Source of the DNA: Calonectria ilicicola
Taxonomy: Eukaryota > Ascomycota > Sordariomycetes > Hypocreales > Nectriaceae
NCBI GenBank assembly: GCA_020809705.1
Contig: CP085829.1
Coordinates: 3,224,001-3,288,000, forward strand
DNA: 64,000 bases
Direction of reading: 5' to 3'
Shown here piece after piece: positions 12,618-22,964 of this stretch; position 1 is the first letter of the stretch, and each line of letters opens with the position of its first letter. The position numbers and the translations under genes were made by a program. Below the pieces are notes generated by a model. It saw only the letters and a list, made by a program, of their open reading frames with translations, was not told where the DNA came from and ran no database searches.

Positions 12618-13256
12618 CTAGGCCGAGGTGAGGTCAGTCGCAGGACTAAAGGCCGTTGGAGGACCTGGGACCGTCTCAGCGGGTTCGTTTCCAGTCAGTT
12701 CTTTCTCTTTGAGCTTCGAAGCCCTCCGCCCAAGATAGGCAGCATATGGTGGCTTTGGGGTGGTTTTGGTTCCATCCGTCCAAAGCTGATACCCTGTCTC
12801 GTCCCATACCCTCAATTGTTCCATGAAATTGGGGTTTGGGCGAACCTTGCGGTTCGATCGGACAAATGCCAAAGTAGAATCGAGGGATTGATGGTTCTTT
12901 CGCATAAGATAGGCCACAACGATGGTGGCAGAACGTGAGATACCGGCGCTGCAGTGAACAAGAACATTTCCATCGCGGCGGTTCTCCTCGATGAAGTCGC
13001 AGGCTTCGGCCATTTTTGCAAGAAGGTCTTGAGTGTAATTATCGACGGCTGAGATAACAATATGGCGGTCTTGGGGCACTTGGGCTCTGTTTGGCTCCGC
13101 GTCCCAGCGTGCTAGCTGGGTACGTGCAAGCGAGACCATGGCGGTGATGTTGTTTTCGGCAAGTTTCGGGACATGACAGGAACTGCCTTTATCGCCAATA
13201 AACAGCCCCGGTTCGATTTCCGAAATGCTAGGCGTCCAATTGTACAGCTGTTCCAT
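12618..13256 (-). CDS. Dual-specificity (atypical) protein phosphatase
   Basis: An intronless frame of 212 residues. The catalytic P-loop HCSAGISRS lies at residues 101-109, with the nucleophile Cys102 and Arg108. A candidate general acid Asp72 is in VDNYTQD. The segment before it (ITAMVSLARTQL) and after it (VVAYLMRKNHQSLDSTLAFVRSNRKVRPNPNF) follow the DSPc fold in order, including the helix ending PNPNFMEQL. The C-terminal 45 residues are Lys/Pro-rich and probably disordered. Small atypical DSPs of this kind dephosphorylate MAP kinases, RNA or phosphoinositides; the substrate cannot be assigned. Length is normal for the family and no residue is missing. Confidence 0.93.
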   Translation of the reverse strand: MEQLYNWTPSISEIEPGLFIGDKGSSCHVPKLAENNITAMVSLARTQLARWDAEPNRAQVPQDRHIVISAVDNYTQDLLAKMAEACDFIEENRRDGNVLVHCSAGISRSATIVVAYLMRKNHQSLDSTLAFVRSNRKVRPNPNFMEQLRVWDETGYQLWTDGTKTTPKPPYAAYLGRRASKLKEKELTGNEPAETVPGPPTAFSPATDLTSA

Positions 13257-16200
13257 TGTTTGCGGTTCAGGAGAGAAGGTGAAGATGGAAATGCTGTTTT
13301 CACCTGGCGGAGTGGGGTTTTAAACGCCAGTGTTAAATGGCTGGTCCAGCTGTGAACAGCTAAACGGCCCACTGCCCACCTCATTGCTGCCTGGGAAGTC
13401 AGTCTACAAGGGTATGTGAGCGGATGCTGGTTACGAAGGAATTGATGGATAGATCCAATAACCTTGAAGCCTAAAACAAACCACAGAATCATTATTCTAT
13501 TTTTCCAGTCTTCGTTGGTATTATTCCCTTCTCAAACCATTATCTTTCTTTATAGTCTGCCTACTGCAATGTTCCAGCAGTCTCCCCCTACCTAGGCTCT
13601 ACGTTCAATGAAAGAGTCAGAATCGTGTGCCCACCAAAGGGTCATTCGTGAATTCCAATTCTAAAGGCAAATGTGAGCTCAACCTAGAAGGGAGTGTCTA
13701 TCAATATAACTAGGTTTTACAATCATCGGTACTGTCAGTAATAGTATTTGTACCATACAATTAACTCTCGTATAACCGTGCACGGCACACAACCCTGAGA
13801 TGTCCTTGAAAAGTCTGACAGAAAGCTCTATCGATCTGGACGCGTATTAAAGACGCCATCCTACCGAACCAAGATGCATTCCATCGCACATTCTCAACAC
13901 TTTCAAAAATGGCGATCGAAGACCTAAAGGTCGAGTGCCAGGGTCATTCATTGATGTCGAGGTGGCCAGGATATCAAATGCTTCCCAACTAGCTAAATTT
14001 AAATTTATGAATGTGCCAAGGCCCCCCGTGCTGCCCATTTCTTTTCACTCACGCACGCCCTGCAAATAACCGTGTTCAGCAGTGAAAGGCGCTGGAGTCA
14101 AGTAATGCAATGGTACAGGGGAGCAACCGCTGCACTGTTTTCCCCTAGAAGATCCCTTCCTTGTCCCCCCAGGGTTGATCCGGCGCGTGACACGCCCACG
14201 TGCCTTTAGGAGTTAACCATTTCCATGCCTAGCAGGCTCGATGCGCCGTTTCTTCCATACCCAAATATTTTGTTTCCCACAGTCTTACTCTTGAACCTAC
14301 CCCGATACGATTTCTGTCGCCAGGTTCGACCTATGCTCCAACCACACCAAACTCGACTTGCAACACCTACCAACGATAAAAAAAACTCAAAATGTCACGA
14401 GATGCCGGCTCTGCTCTGCTTCATCTCATGTGTGTGTACGTGTGTGATCTTTGGAAAGCTATGGATTTGATCTGGATACACCACTAACAGATGCCAGAGG
14501 GAGACATATTTCTTGAATTCACAGAAAGAAAAGGCAGAATCATTATCGACGAACCTTTCGAGCCTATCGAAAAAGCCCTGCTCCACGAGCTGAGTGTACC
14601 GTGACACTCCCGACGGTCTCTAACGGACTAATTAGCTGGTGGGTCTGAAACTCACAGACAGCAGTCCACAGTCGTTATCATGCCTTGCTGATAGCATAAA
14701 GTGCAGTGGTCTTCCCTATGTCGCGATTCGGTCGTATGGGAAGCATTGCAGGATACTTCATTGAAGCTGCTAGCAACAGACTACTCGAAGTTGAGGATAT
14801 TGGGCCCCTACTCAATTGGACAACTGAAAGCTTGACAATGTTCCAGGGCTGCGAAGTCACAACAATGAATCACGCCTGGGGTATCACGCGACGTTTCGCA
14901 TGCCTCTCGTCTTGGGCTCTACCATGCGTGACTGACGTCTGAGAATTGTGAGAAGGCATCTCCTGGGACTAAGCTTTGTGTTTCACTGACTACCACATTG
15001 ATCCTCGACGCCACAATACCCTAATACGAGACGAAATATACGGCCCGAAGGCCTATTTATTATGAGGAGAGTGATCCGATTATGATTCACCTCAGGCGAG
15101 CTACGAGGAGCCTTCGTCACTGATTCAAGTGTTAAATGCGTTGAGACTACGTCTTCGAGCACATTTTGAAATGCTCCATGATTTAACTTACTTTCAAGAA
15201 CAATCGCCTAGATAACGCTTTTGAGAGTAATTAGAATAGTCGAATAAACCACCTACATCCAGTGTTCAATCATCTCCAGAGTCCGACGCTAAGATTCTAT
15301 GATACCAAAACATGTCCGAGTTGCCCAATTTCGACATCCAATCTTGGTAATCACGGAAAAGGGACAGTTGCATGAAGGGCTCGAAGCTCCTCATTGTAAA
15401 CCTGGTGTGTCGCACAACCGTTTCCACCAATACTTTAACACTAGGAGCATTCAATTGATGTTGTCTTACTTTTTTAACGACTACTATCAACGATTGCATC
15501 CAGTCTGATGAAGAAATTTGTTAGTCAGTTGAATTGGTTCACGGCAAACTGGCATTATCCAGTCTAGAAGCAAATACAGAGCCCAAAACCACCTGCTAGA
15601 CAACCACTGCTTCCTTCTGCCAGATCCTTCATTTCTCTCGAGCTGATTCATCTTCATTCAGTGCAGCCGTGTTGTACAAACCGACTACTGTGCTCCAATT
15701 TAACCCTCAATGACGATCTTGAGACGAAAGAACGATGCCCAAATAATGGAGCAAAGGATCTATCGAGAGACTCTAAAGAGAGTCTTCGCAAACACCTCGC
15801 TAGTCGTTGGAAAGGTAGGCCTAAAAATGAACATTTTTCTCACAAAGAGAAGCTCTAATTCTTACTATCGCACCCACACTTCAGATGAGTATTACGCCAC
15901 TTGCCGCTTCTTTTCATCACGTTTCGACTATGCTAATAAACGATTGTGCGCAGATATCCCTACCATACGGTACGCTTATGGCCCTGCGAGCAGCCCGTTT
16001 TCCTTAATATACCGTTCGGAGAATATGGAGAATTCAGGCGGACCGGATCGGAGCCTTTACTTCTATCCTAATATCGAGAGTTTCGACTATGAGGGGTGTA
16101 CGAGGCGAGGCCACAGCGCCTCGATAGTCAGATCTCGAAGGCTACCTCCCCGCTTGTCCTATCAAAGCTTCTCCCCAACGATATTTTCGGAAGTATTGAT

Positions 16201-17430
16201 GATTATGGCAATATTTCTTGCATCGGTTGTTGTCCAAGAGCAACAAGAAGAGCTTCTTACAGGAAGATTTCTCATTGTGTCGGGACTGATTCACTCCAAA
16301 CTTGTCAACGAAGTGTCGCAATGAATTGCATTCTGCAAAAGACAGTTAGAGCAAAGACTTGTTCCAGCTTTCGAAAATGCATCGCGCAGTAGCTCAGAAG
16401 GTGGTATTAGGCGAGAGGAGAGCTCTAAAATAAGGTTATGTCTCGGCATTTGTTCCTATCTCCATAGAGACAATTAGCCATTATACCAGCATCCTACTTT
16501 GTAATCTTACATATATGCTTCTCTAAATGGAAGATGATTCGGAGGATGATAGCAATGAGGGTCTAATAGGAGATGCAGAGGCAGCAGAGGGGTTGGCGAT
16601 CACGGTAATCGTTTGTGTTCCTCGCAAGCATTAGGTGTTGGTTGTCTCAGAAATAGGGCCGGTCAGGAGGCGGGGTTGAATTAGCGTGGCCAGCTGGCAC
16701 AGAGATCCATGCTAGCCAAGCATACGATTCTCAAGCGAGGATCCATTGAGTTTCAACTCCTCCAATCATGCCTCGCAGGGGCTGGTGTTGTTGGATACCA
16801 CCAGCACAGGAGTATCACCACAACACAAGAAACAAGGGTACTTCCTAGCTACGCATCTGGGATGTTTATTACCTGCCGTTCCAGCCGTCATGTTTGTTCA
16901 TTCATAATCTCAGTGGCGCCAATGCCGGCAAAATTGCCATTTTGAAAGCGGCCCCCTATTTTTTTCGACCTCCATGCGAGCCCATTCTAATCTGCCCGCT
17001 TCATCAGATGATCAATCCTCGCCAGCATCCCCGTCCCTGGCCCCCTCATGAAGCCAAGACACCAAAAGAAAATGAAAAAGACAAAATGGGAATAACCAAA
17101 GCACCACCACCCACGAGCAGGTTCTCATGCTCACGCCTAAGAAAGTTGTGGTCCTGGTGTTACCGGCTCGATCATAATAATCACGCTCTCGCAAGTACCC
17201 CTCGTCCTCTTCGTTCAGAAGCAATTGCAGGGAGTGGTGTGTATTGAGAATTCCTCTTTATACTGCCTAGTATACTGCCCATGGTCCGCAGCCACTTGCT
17301 CCAAATCATACTGCGGTCTGAATGAAAGCGAAAGAAGTAACAGAGCATCATATAAATTCGCTATCCTATCCGTAGACTGCCACTGTAGTCATCAATGTTG
17401 CCCGTGTGGACAAGATTGGGGAAATTCCTT
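13257..17430. other. Gene-poor, possibly decayed region
   Basis: In 4.2 kb no gene could be supported. Open frames of 60-200 codons exist, for example 14706-14942, 15710-16324 and 16096-16392 on plus and 17012-17224 on minus. None shows a recognisable motif, consistent splicing or a clear start. The 17012-17224 frame carries one hydrophobic helix preceded by an acidic, Arg/Tyr-rich segment and could be the last exon of a small membrane protein, but it has no ATG before the helix region except at 17128. Codon patterns and frequent stops suggest an old, degenerate segment. Confidence 0.4.
16726..16750 (+). repeat. 25-bp exact direct repeat, copy 1
   Basis: The 25 bases beginning GATTCTCAAGCGAGG recur exactly at 19944-19968. 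Some weaker similarity (CCTCCAAT) continues just after both copies. Copy 1 lies in a gene-poor stretch. Confidence 0.7.
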
Positions 17431-18145
17431 TTATGGGTATTTTCTACTGATTACAAGCGCCAAGGAAAATAAATTTCCCGCATCTACTCCAAGTGAACTC
17501 TTTGCTGGTAGACAAATGAAGGTGCCCGTCTTCCATTGGATTTCAGATCGACTTGCATCCCGACTCGAAATAGTATAAACAATAGGTTCATATTCATCGG
17601 GTTCCACTGGCAAAATACCCTTGGCTGGTTTTGCTATATCTGACTTTTCCGGTATATATCCTAATGGGATTATTATCATCATGTCCGTCTCCAGGCCCGG
17701 TGTTAGCAACCCTCCTTGGCTAATAGTAAATGGGACTTTTGAGAAGATTCTAAGGGACGGTCCCAGTGATTGGACAAGCTGTCTCATGATTTTAATCCCC
17801 TAGAATATTCATCAGCATAGCACTCGGTAATTATGCGGTTGAGCCTACATGCGCCATTTTAAAAACCTCAAAGATTTTCTCGTGAATATCGGTTGCATTA
17901 TAACCATGGATCTCTTTGGCGAGGTTCCGGCTTGATGCTGACTGGCGATGGTTGGCACAAGCTTCCTCTGCTAACCTGAGGATTTCCGGAGATGCGTCGA
18001 ATCGGACAGCTTTATCCGCTATCAATGCTGCAGCCTCATCCATGGCATCAACCGCCTGGTACCCACTGGGCTTGGACGTGGTGAGAGCTGGATGAGAAAA
18101 CATGGGAATTTGGTGCGTGACAATTGGTAGAAGTGGGGGGTTCAT
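17431..18145 (-). CDS. Unrecognised two-exon protein
   Basis: Exons 18145-17849 and 17799-17431 flank a 49-nt intron with donor GTAGGC, a TGCTGATGA branch region and a TTCTAG acceptor; they join in phase to 221 residues. No family was recognised. The N-terminal half is Ala/Glu-rich and helical, with HGYNATDIHEKIFEVFKMAH near the junction. The C-terminal half is beta-like, with GGLLTPGLETDMMIIIPLGY, an acidic PVEPDEYEPIVYTISS stretch and a WKTGTFICLPA strand. There is no signal peptide or membrane span. The intron signals and open frames support a real gene, but the decayed surroundings leave a recent pseudogene or mis-splice possible. Confidence 0.5.
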
Positions 18146-18433
18146 TGGTCAAGCGCGGATAATCCCCGGAGGTTTAGCAGGTTTGAGGTTTGGTGGTTTA
18201 AATCATTATGTCTACATAAGTAATAATAATAAAGATCATCCCAAGCATCCATCCAGATAGAGCTCTTCAATCTAAACTATAATATAATACTAGTCAAAAG
18301 AAATTTGCGGAATCCCTTTTTAGTGGCTTTTTTTTTTTTTACGAGGACGATGTGCTATGTAAGTTGTGAAATTTGTGTGGCTACCTACCACTTTGTGGCT
18401 GAATTGATAAAAAGGCGTGCGAGAGGAGAGACA

Positions 18434-19768
18434 TTATTGGGAATCTGGGAGCGGCCAACGACACTGAGCACCACGCTGGCCGCAGTGGCGGCATATCGGG
18501 CGGATCCCGTCGCACCTGATTTTACGTGACCTGCATTTCGCGCAAACATTTTCTGAATGGCCTCTGCCACCACCACGTCTTGTTGAGTTGTGCGTCAGTT
18601 TTGTCTGATACAATTCCTCGTCCTTGGGCACCAGCTGTAGTTCAGCTGGTGATAGATCTGACAAGGACTGAGCAGTGTTAGGAGTCGCATCGTGGTCCGC
18701 AATCCGCGTCTGCACTGGGATGGAAGCTGAAGGCACAGAGGAATAAATCTACGGTTGTATAGCCTCTTGTAGTGGCGAGTTGTGTTGTCGGCCCAGTGAT
18801 CTGCCCTGTGGCTGCGGTTGAGATTTAGCATGGGCCTGCACTGGACCACGTGTTGGATCCGTGGACGTCCACAGCGCCAAGCCAAGTTCCTCACAATCCT
18901 TTTCCCAGTACGATCGTGCAATTGCATATCGGTACCGTTGTTGACACTGGAGCTGATTGATTTGATGTTGACGATCGAAGGAATACACCTGATGTGATAT
19001 ATATTAGTTGAGTTTGTCTCTCTCGCTCTGGAATTGTTACATCAAGGCCAAGTACTCCTTCGTTTGCTTATCGATCAGCTGTTTTTGGCGTTCGCGAGAA
19101 ATTTCTCGTGAATGCAATATGCGCGCATATAGTTCACGAGCGTTCTCTATCTTGGGCAATTTCGTCTTCAATTACACCTTTTTCTCCACTAGTAGTATGT
19201 AAGCATAGTGTGTTTCATTCCGAGGAAAAATCTTACCTAGCACCAATGAATCCATCAGGGCTCCAAACTCCAGCCCGCTCTAGATCGGTTCACTCAAACA
19301 CCCTACAAAGTACTCACGGGAGCCTGAAGGGGTAATGAAGCCGAAGGTACACCTTAAAATGCAACTGTTTCCGAATGTTCCCTTCTGGAACGAGATCCCC
19401 CAACATGCCGGAGGAGAAAACGTGAAAAAGATCCGGTGGTCCATGTTTATATGCGTATTAGCACGTATCGGAGCCTCTTCGTCAGGCTCTATCCGTAAAG
19501 GAGTCACTGCTCGCAGTATAGCATAAATATTACCATTGAATGGTTCAAGAGGTCCTGGTCTGCTACCCGCGGAATCAACAATCATCGAACGGGTGGCCTC
19601 AACGCTCAACTCAGCAAAGTAGAGCCTACTGGCTGAAGACCACCCAGGAGGCAATTGAAAGCTCGTGATAAGCGGCGGATTCCACATTTGGCCCTCTTTC
19701 GCAAACTGGGGCGAGTAGTCAAATCGGGGGGAGTGGTCAGACGCGAAATTTGACGTGGTAGTCATCAT
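18434..19768 (-). pseudogene. Broken gene for a protein with a C-terminal Zn(II)2Cys6 finger
   Basis: One frame runs about 445 codons from an ATG at 19768 to a stop at 18434. It is interrupted by five in-frame stops, TAG at 19282-19280, TAA at 19174-19172, TAA at 19039-19037, TAA at 19006-19004 and TAG at 18751-18749. The protein sense continues across them: a globular N-terminal region, a charged coiled-coil-like stretch (REISRERQKQLIDKQTKEYL and onward) and, at the very C terminus, a complete binuclear zinc cluster CAKCRSRKIRCDGIRPICRH followed by CGQRGAQC. Most fungal zinc-cluster factors carry this finger N-terminally. Two canonical introns could be proposed at 19317-19268 and 19236-19189, but using them leads to a frameshift near 19146 and does not remove the other three stops. 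Either way the gene is broken. All stops would be Gln codons if C had mutated to T. Confidence 0.72.
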
Positions 19769-20272
19769 CTTTGGGGTCTAAAAGATGAAGCCTGCAAAAA
19801 GGCAAACGACTGCCTCGTCCGGCTTTTATTGCGAGATGGAACAGAAAGGAGCTGAGTCGCGCACCATACTCTCAGATTTGCAAGTATCTCCGGACCAATG
19901 CTGCCGCACGTGCCTCGATTCTCAGAGGTGGATCTCAGTATTTGATTCTCAAGCGAGGATCCATTGAGGTTCGGCCTCCAATTACGAGGCGCCATCAGCA
20001 GCCACAGGGCAGGATAACAACAAGGGGTGGGGGGCCACCTATTCTGGATGCACTGTACGTACATGTGCATGCGGGCTATCCAGCGTATTTTTGATTCTTT
20101 TTGGAGGCTAGCAAGGATTCGTTATGTAGCCTATCTCTCCAGTTGGTAGTGAGTGGTTGGTTGGTGGGGTTGGAAGTGCATTTCCCCACTCCGCCATCTC
20201 GAGACAATTAGCAACTCTGCCGCTGCCACAGAAACCTCCTACACTTCTCCCCTTTCTCTAAGCAACTAGACC
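19769..20272. promoter_or_regulatory. Divergent intergenic region
   Basis: This 504-bp region lies between the broken zinc-cluster gene (minus) and the next plus-strand gene. It includes copy 2 of the 25-bp repeat. A CT-rich stretch (about 20235-20265) precedes the ATG at 20273. No coding region was recognised. Confidence 0.35.
19944..19968 (+). repeat. 25-bp exact direct repeat, copy 2
   Basis: Identical to 16726-16750, 3.2 kb away in the same orientation. It lies 176 bp upstream of the start of the broken zinc-cluster gene, so it may be a promoter remnant or a trace of a duplicated segment. Confidence 0.7.
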
Positions 20273-21393
20273 ATGGGCGTCAACCACAGCCGGGTATTCG
20301 CCAAATGCATACTTGACGCATGCGATAATAGCACAGGCGACCAAATCTCACTAACTCATTTAGATACCCCAGCCGTATGTACTGTCTGATTTGATCGCCT
20401 GGAATGCAGTGGCTAATTTACAAAGTTCCATGAACATCTTGGAGATTTTCTTCACAATCTAGTGATCACTGAGCTTTCCGAAAAGCTTCAGGCAGTACTC
20501 AACAAATATGTTTCAATCAAAGCACCAACCGAACCCCCAATTCGATGGCATTCCATAGACGTCGAGGAATGGATTCGTAACCCAAGCTCTATCTTGACGA
20601 CACTGCCCCCTCGACCACCCGAACCGTACGAACCCTCCGAGAATTACCACATCATCAATCAACTCTATCAAGGGCTCTCTGTCGAGGACCGTATTATCAG
20701 GCGTATATGGATAGTTCAGTTCACATATGCACGAGATGCCTTGGCCGAGATATTCTATGACAAAGGAAGATCGAATCCAATGTCCAAGCTCATCACAGAT
20801 CCCACACGAGAGGAAGCTGCAAAGAAGAGACTCTGTACTGACTCGGCATACGTTGGACGTCACTTAGCAGTCTTGAAGAAACGGCACCCAGCCCTCCTAC
20901 TAACATCTGGCGGTAGTAATGACTAGTCAGTGTCATGCTCTTGGCAATCAAGCATATTTACTAATCCCATGCATGAAGTTTTGAACAGGTACTGCCGATA
21001 CACGAAGAGGATCTTGAGGCTATAACCAATAAAGTATCACCAATGAAAGATAGCAGCAAATACGAAGAAGCGGTGATTGCAGTCTCAGAATTCCTCAAAA
21101 AGGAATTTGATAAATGGCTAGAAGATATCTCAGCTCAAGCCCGTGCATTGTATGAACCCAAAAAGAGAAAACGAACGGACGAGCGGCTGCCGATTTCGCT
21201 TGCTGTCACGGCCCAGAATCAGCCGCCCGCAGTCACTGCAGTCACCCTCCCACAGTCTACGCATGATGCTTCTAATACCCCATGGTTTTATGGAGTCGAG
21301 CACACATCCTTATTTTCTGGACTTATGATTCCATCGATCGGGTTCGAGGATGCATTGACATATATGGCAGAGGATATGGCTTCAATACAGTAA
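20273..21393 (+). CDS. Unrecognised protein with a basic, nuclear-localisation-like motif
   Basis: Three exons (20273-20374, 20426-20912, 21008-21393) with introns of 51 and 95 nt join in phase to 324 residues. Intron 2 uses donor GTAGTA, has a perfect TTTACTAAT branch box and ends CGAAG; an earlier AG at 20990 would shift the frame to a stop. The protein is largely helical: DFLHNLVITELSEKLQAVLN near the N terminus, a Trp-rich middle (RWHSIDVEEWIRN), and a Glu/Lys-rich helix EEAVIAVSEFLKKEFDKWLE. The basic cluster EPKKRKRTDER follows, a probable monopartite nuclear signal. The rest is Ser/Thr/Pro-rich. No DNA-binding fold was recognised. It starts 504 bp from the broken zinc-cluster gene and is divergent to it. 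Confidence 0.6.
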
Positions 21394-21911
21394 TCAACGA
21401 TGCTTGAGGGTTTTTAATTGTCGCCGGGGGAAATTAAAGGGGTAGTTGTGCTGGCACAACCCATAAGGGCCAAATCGACTTCATCCAATTGCATTGATCA
21501 CTGGATGTTCTCACTCTAAGCTTCCAGCCACCCTGACACAACGAATATCGCAAATATATCGTTACTTGGTCTTTATATACTCGTCTGTATCTTCTGTCTT
21601 AATCGTCTCGAGATCGGCACCACTAGCCGGCTTCGACGCCAAACCATCAGCTCTGCCCCCAGCCATACCTGAGGTTGTAGTGACTTTAAATTGATTAGGC
21701 ATGCCGAAGCTATGGGGTGCAGGCTATACCACTTGCTCAGGCAAGGAGGTACCTCCGCTTTTGCCAAAAGCGCGATGGTCTATTACTAAGTAAGAAGAAC
21801 ATGAGTGGATGGGGCTCCAACGCTATGTTAGACCTAAACAACGTGTATTACAATTATGTATTCGGTCCGTGGACTGCCCAAATAAAAGAAATTAGACATT
21901 GTAGGGGATAC
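21394..21911. other. Intergenic region between convergent genes
   Basis: Shared 3' region of the 324-residue protein gene (plus) and the dehydrogenase gene (minus). Nothing was recognised in it. Confidence 0.5.
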
Positions 21912-22964
21912 CTAATGCTCTAATACTTGCGCGACTTTGTTGATCAGAGTATCCGTCAAGGTCTCTGTAGTTCCAGAACCACCTAGATCCGGAGTAAGAC
22001 CATCTCTCGCTTCAAGAACAAGTCGACTTGCTTCTCGAATAGCGTCTGCCTCCCGGTGATGCCCAGCAGAACCAAGGAGATATGAGCCACTCAGTATTAG
22101 GGCCAACGGGTTCGCAATACCCATGCCGGCAATATCTGGCGCAGCCCCGTGGCAAGCCTCAAAGATCTCAACATCGTCACCAATATTTGCTCCAGGTGCC
22201 AGTCCCAAAGATCCCACTAGCCCGGCTGCCAGATCGGAAAAAATATCCCCATACTGGTTTGAAGTGACGATGACATCGAATCGTCGCGGATCTCGTGCAA
22301 TAGTGTAGCATGCGGCGTCAATCATCATGTCGTCGGAAAGAATATCTGGATACTCTTTGCTGACTTCTTCAAAGCATCGAAGGAAGAGACCGTCTGTAAG
22401 ATTAAGAACGTTCGCCTTGTGCAGACAAGACACTCGCTTACGACCGTGCCTTCGCGCGTATTCGAAGGAGAACCGGGCCACCTTTGTGGCAGCAGCTCGG
22501 GTGGTCAACTTGATGGCCTCAGCGGCCATGTCGTCGCCAATCGAGTGCTCATGACCGACGTAAACATCTTCAGTAACCTCTCTCATAACGATGATGTCAA
22601 GGGCTTCGTGGCGACCCGATACACCGGGAAAGCCCTTGATGGGTCGAGGATTAACAAATATGCCCAGTTCGCGTCTGATGGCGTTGTTGAGCGAAGGATA
22701 TGTCCGGAGGCTTCCATCATCCTGAGTGCAGCTGATACGGCCCTGGAGTTTGTTGACGATGAGAGGCGCCTTTATGGTTCTGCCGACAGAACGGAGACGT
22801 CTAACCGTTTCTCTTGGTAGTGGATGGCCGTAATCCTGGATAGCCTCGTCTGCGATGGAAATATCTTCCCATTCAATCTGGATTCCGGTTGCTTCAAGAA
22901 CACGCTGGGTGGACCGAATGATTTCTGGACCGATCCCATTGCCTCTCAAGATGCCAATCCGCAT
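21912..22964 (-). CDS. Isocitrate/isopropylmalate dehydrogenase family enzyme, intronless and without presequence
   Basis: An uninterrupted 350-residue frame that starts directly with the fold's first strand (MRIGILRGNGIGPEI), so there is no mitochondrial targeting presequence. Family landmarks appear in order: NAIRRELGIFVNPRPIKG in the substrate loop, VMREVTEDVYVGHEH (usually RENTE(G/D)), a Lys in SCLHKANVLNLTDGLF, the metal-binding Asp region SNQYGDIFSDLAAGL, and the NAD-binding segment EACHGAAPDIAGMGIANPLAL. This order is that of NAD-type isocitrate, homoisocitrate, 3-isopropylmalate or tartrate dehydrogenases, which oxidatively decarboxylate 2-hydroxy acids. The substrate cannot be fixed by eye. 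The compact length, lack of introns and short leader resemble bacterial members more than the fungal mitochondrial subunits, so horizontal transfer or recruitment to a specialised pathway is possible. Confidence 0.9.
   Translation of the reverse strand: MRIGILRGNGIGPEIIRSTQRVLEATGIQIEWEDISIADEAIQDYGHPLPRETVRRLRSVGRTIKAPLIVNKLQGRISCTQDDGSLRTYPSLNNAIRRELGIFVNPRPIKGFPGVSGRHEALDIIVMREVTEDVYVGHEHSIGDDMAAEAIKLTTRAAATKVARFSFEYARRHGRKRVSCLHKANVLNLTDGLFLRCFEEVSKEYPDILSDDMMIDAACYTIARDPRRFDVIVTSNQYGDIFSDLAAGLVGSLGLAPGANIGDDVEIFEACHGAAPDIAGMGIANPLALILSGSYLLGSAGHHREADAIREASRLVLEARDGLTPDLGGSGTTETLTDTLINKVAQVLEH

Noticed and set aside
15710..16324. 204-codon plus-strand frame
   Set aside because: No motif, no homologous feel in codon choice, and two other frames look equally good in parts. 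An intron at about 15816-15883 would move it to a frame that soon stops.
18776..19317. Treating all stops in the zinc-cluster relic as introns
   Set aside because: Two canonical introns can be drawn, but they create a frameshift, and a third (52 nt, ending 18991) leads into the wrong phase for the zinc finger. No intron of reasonable size removes the TAG at 18751-18749.
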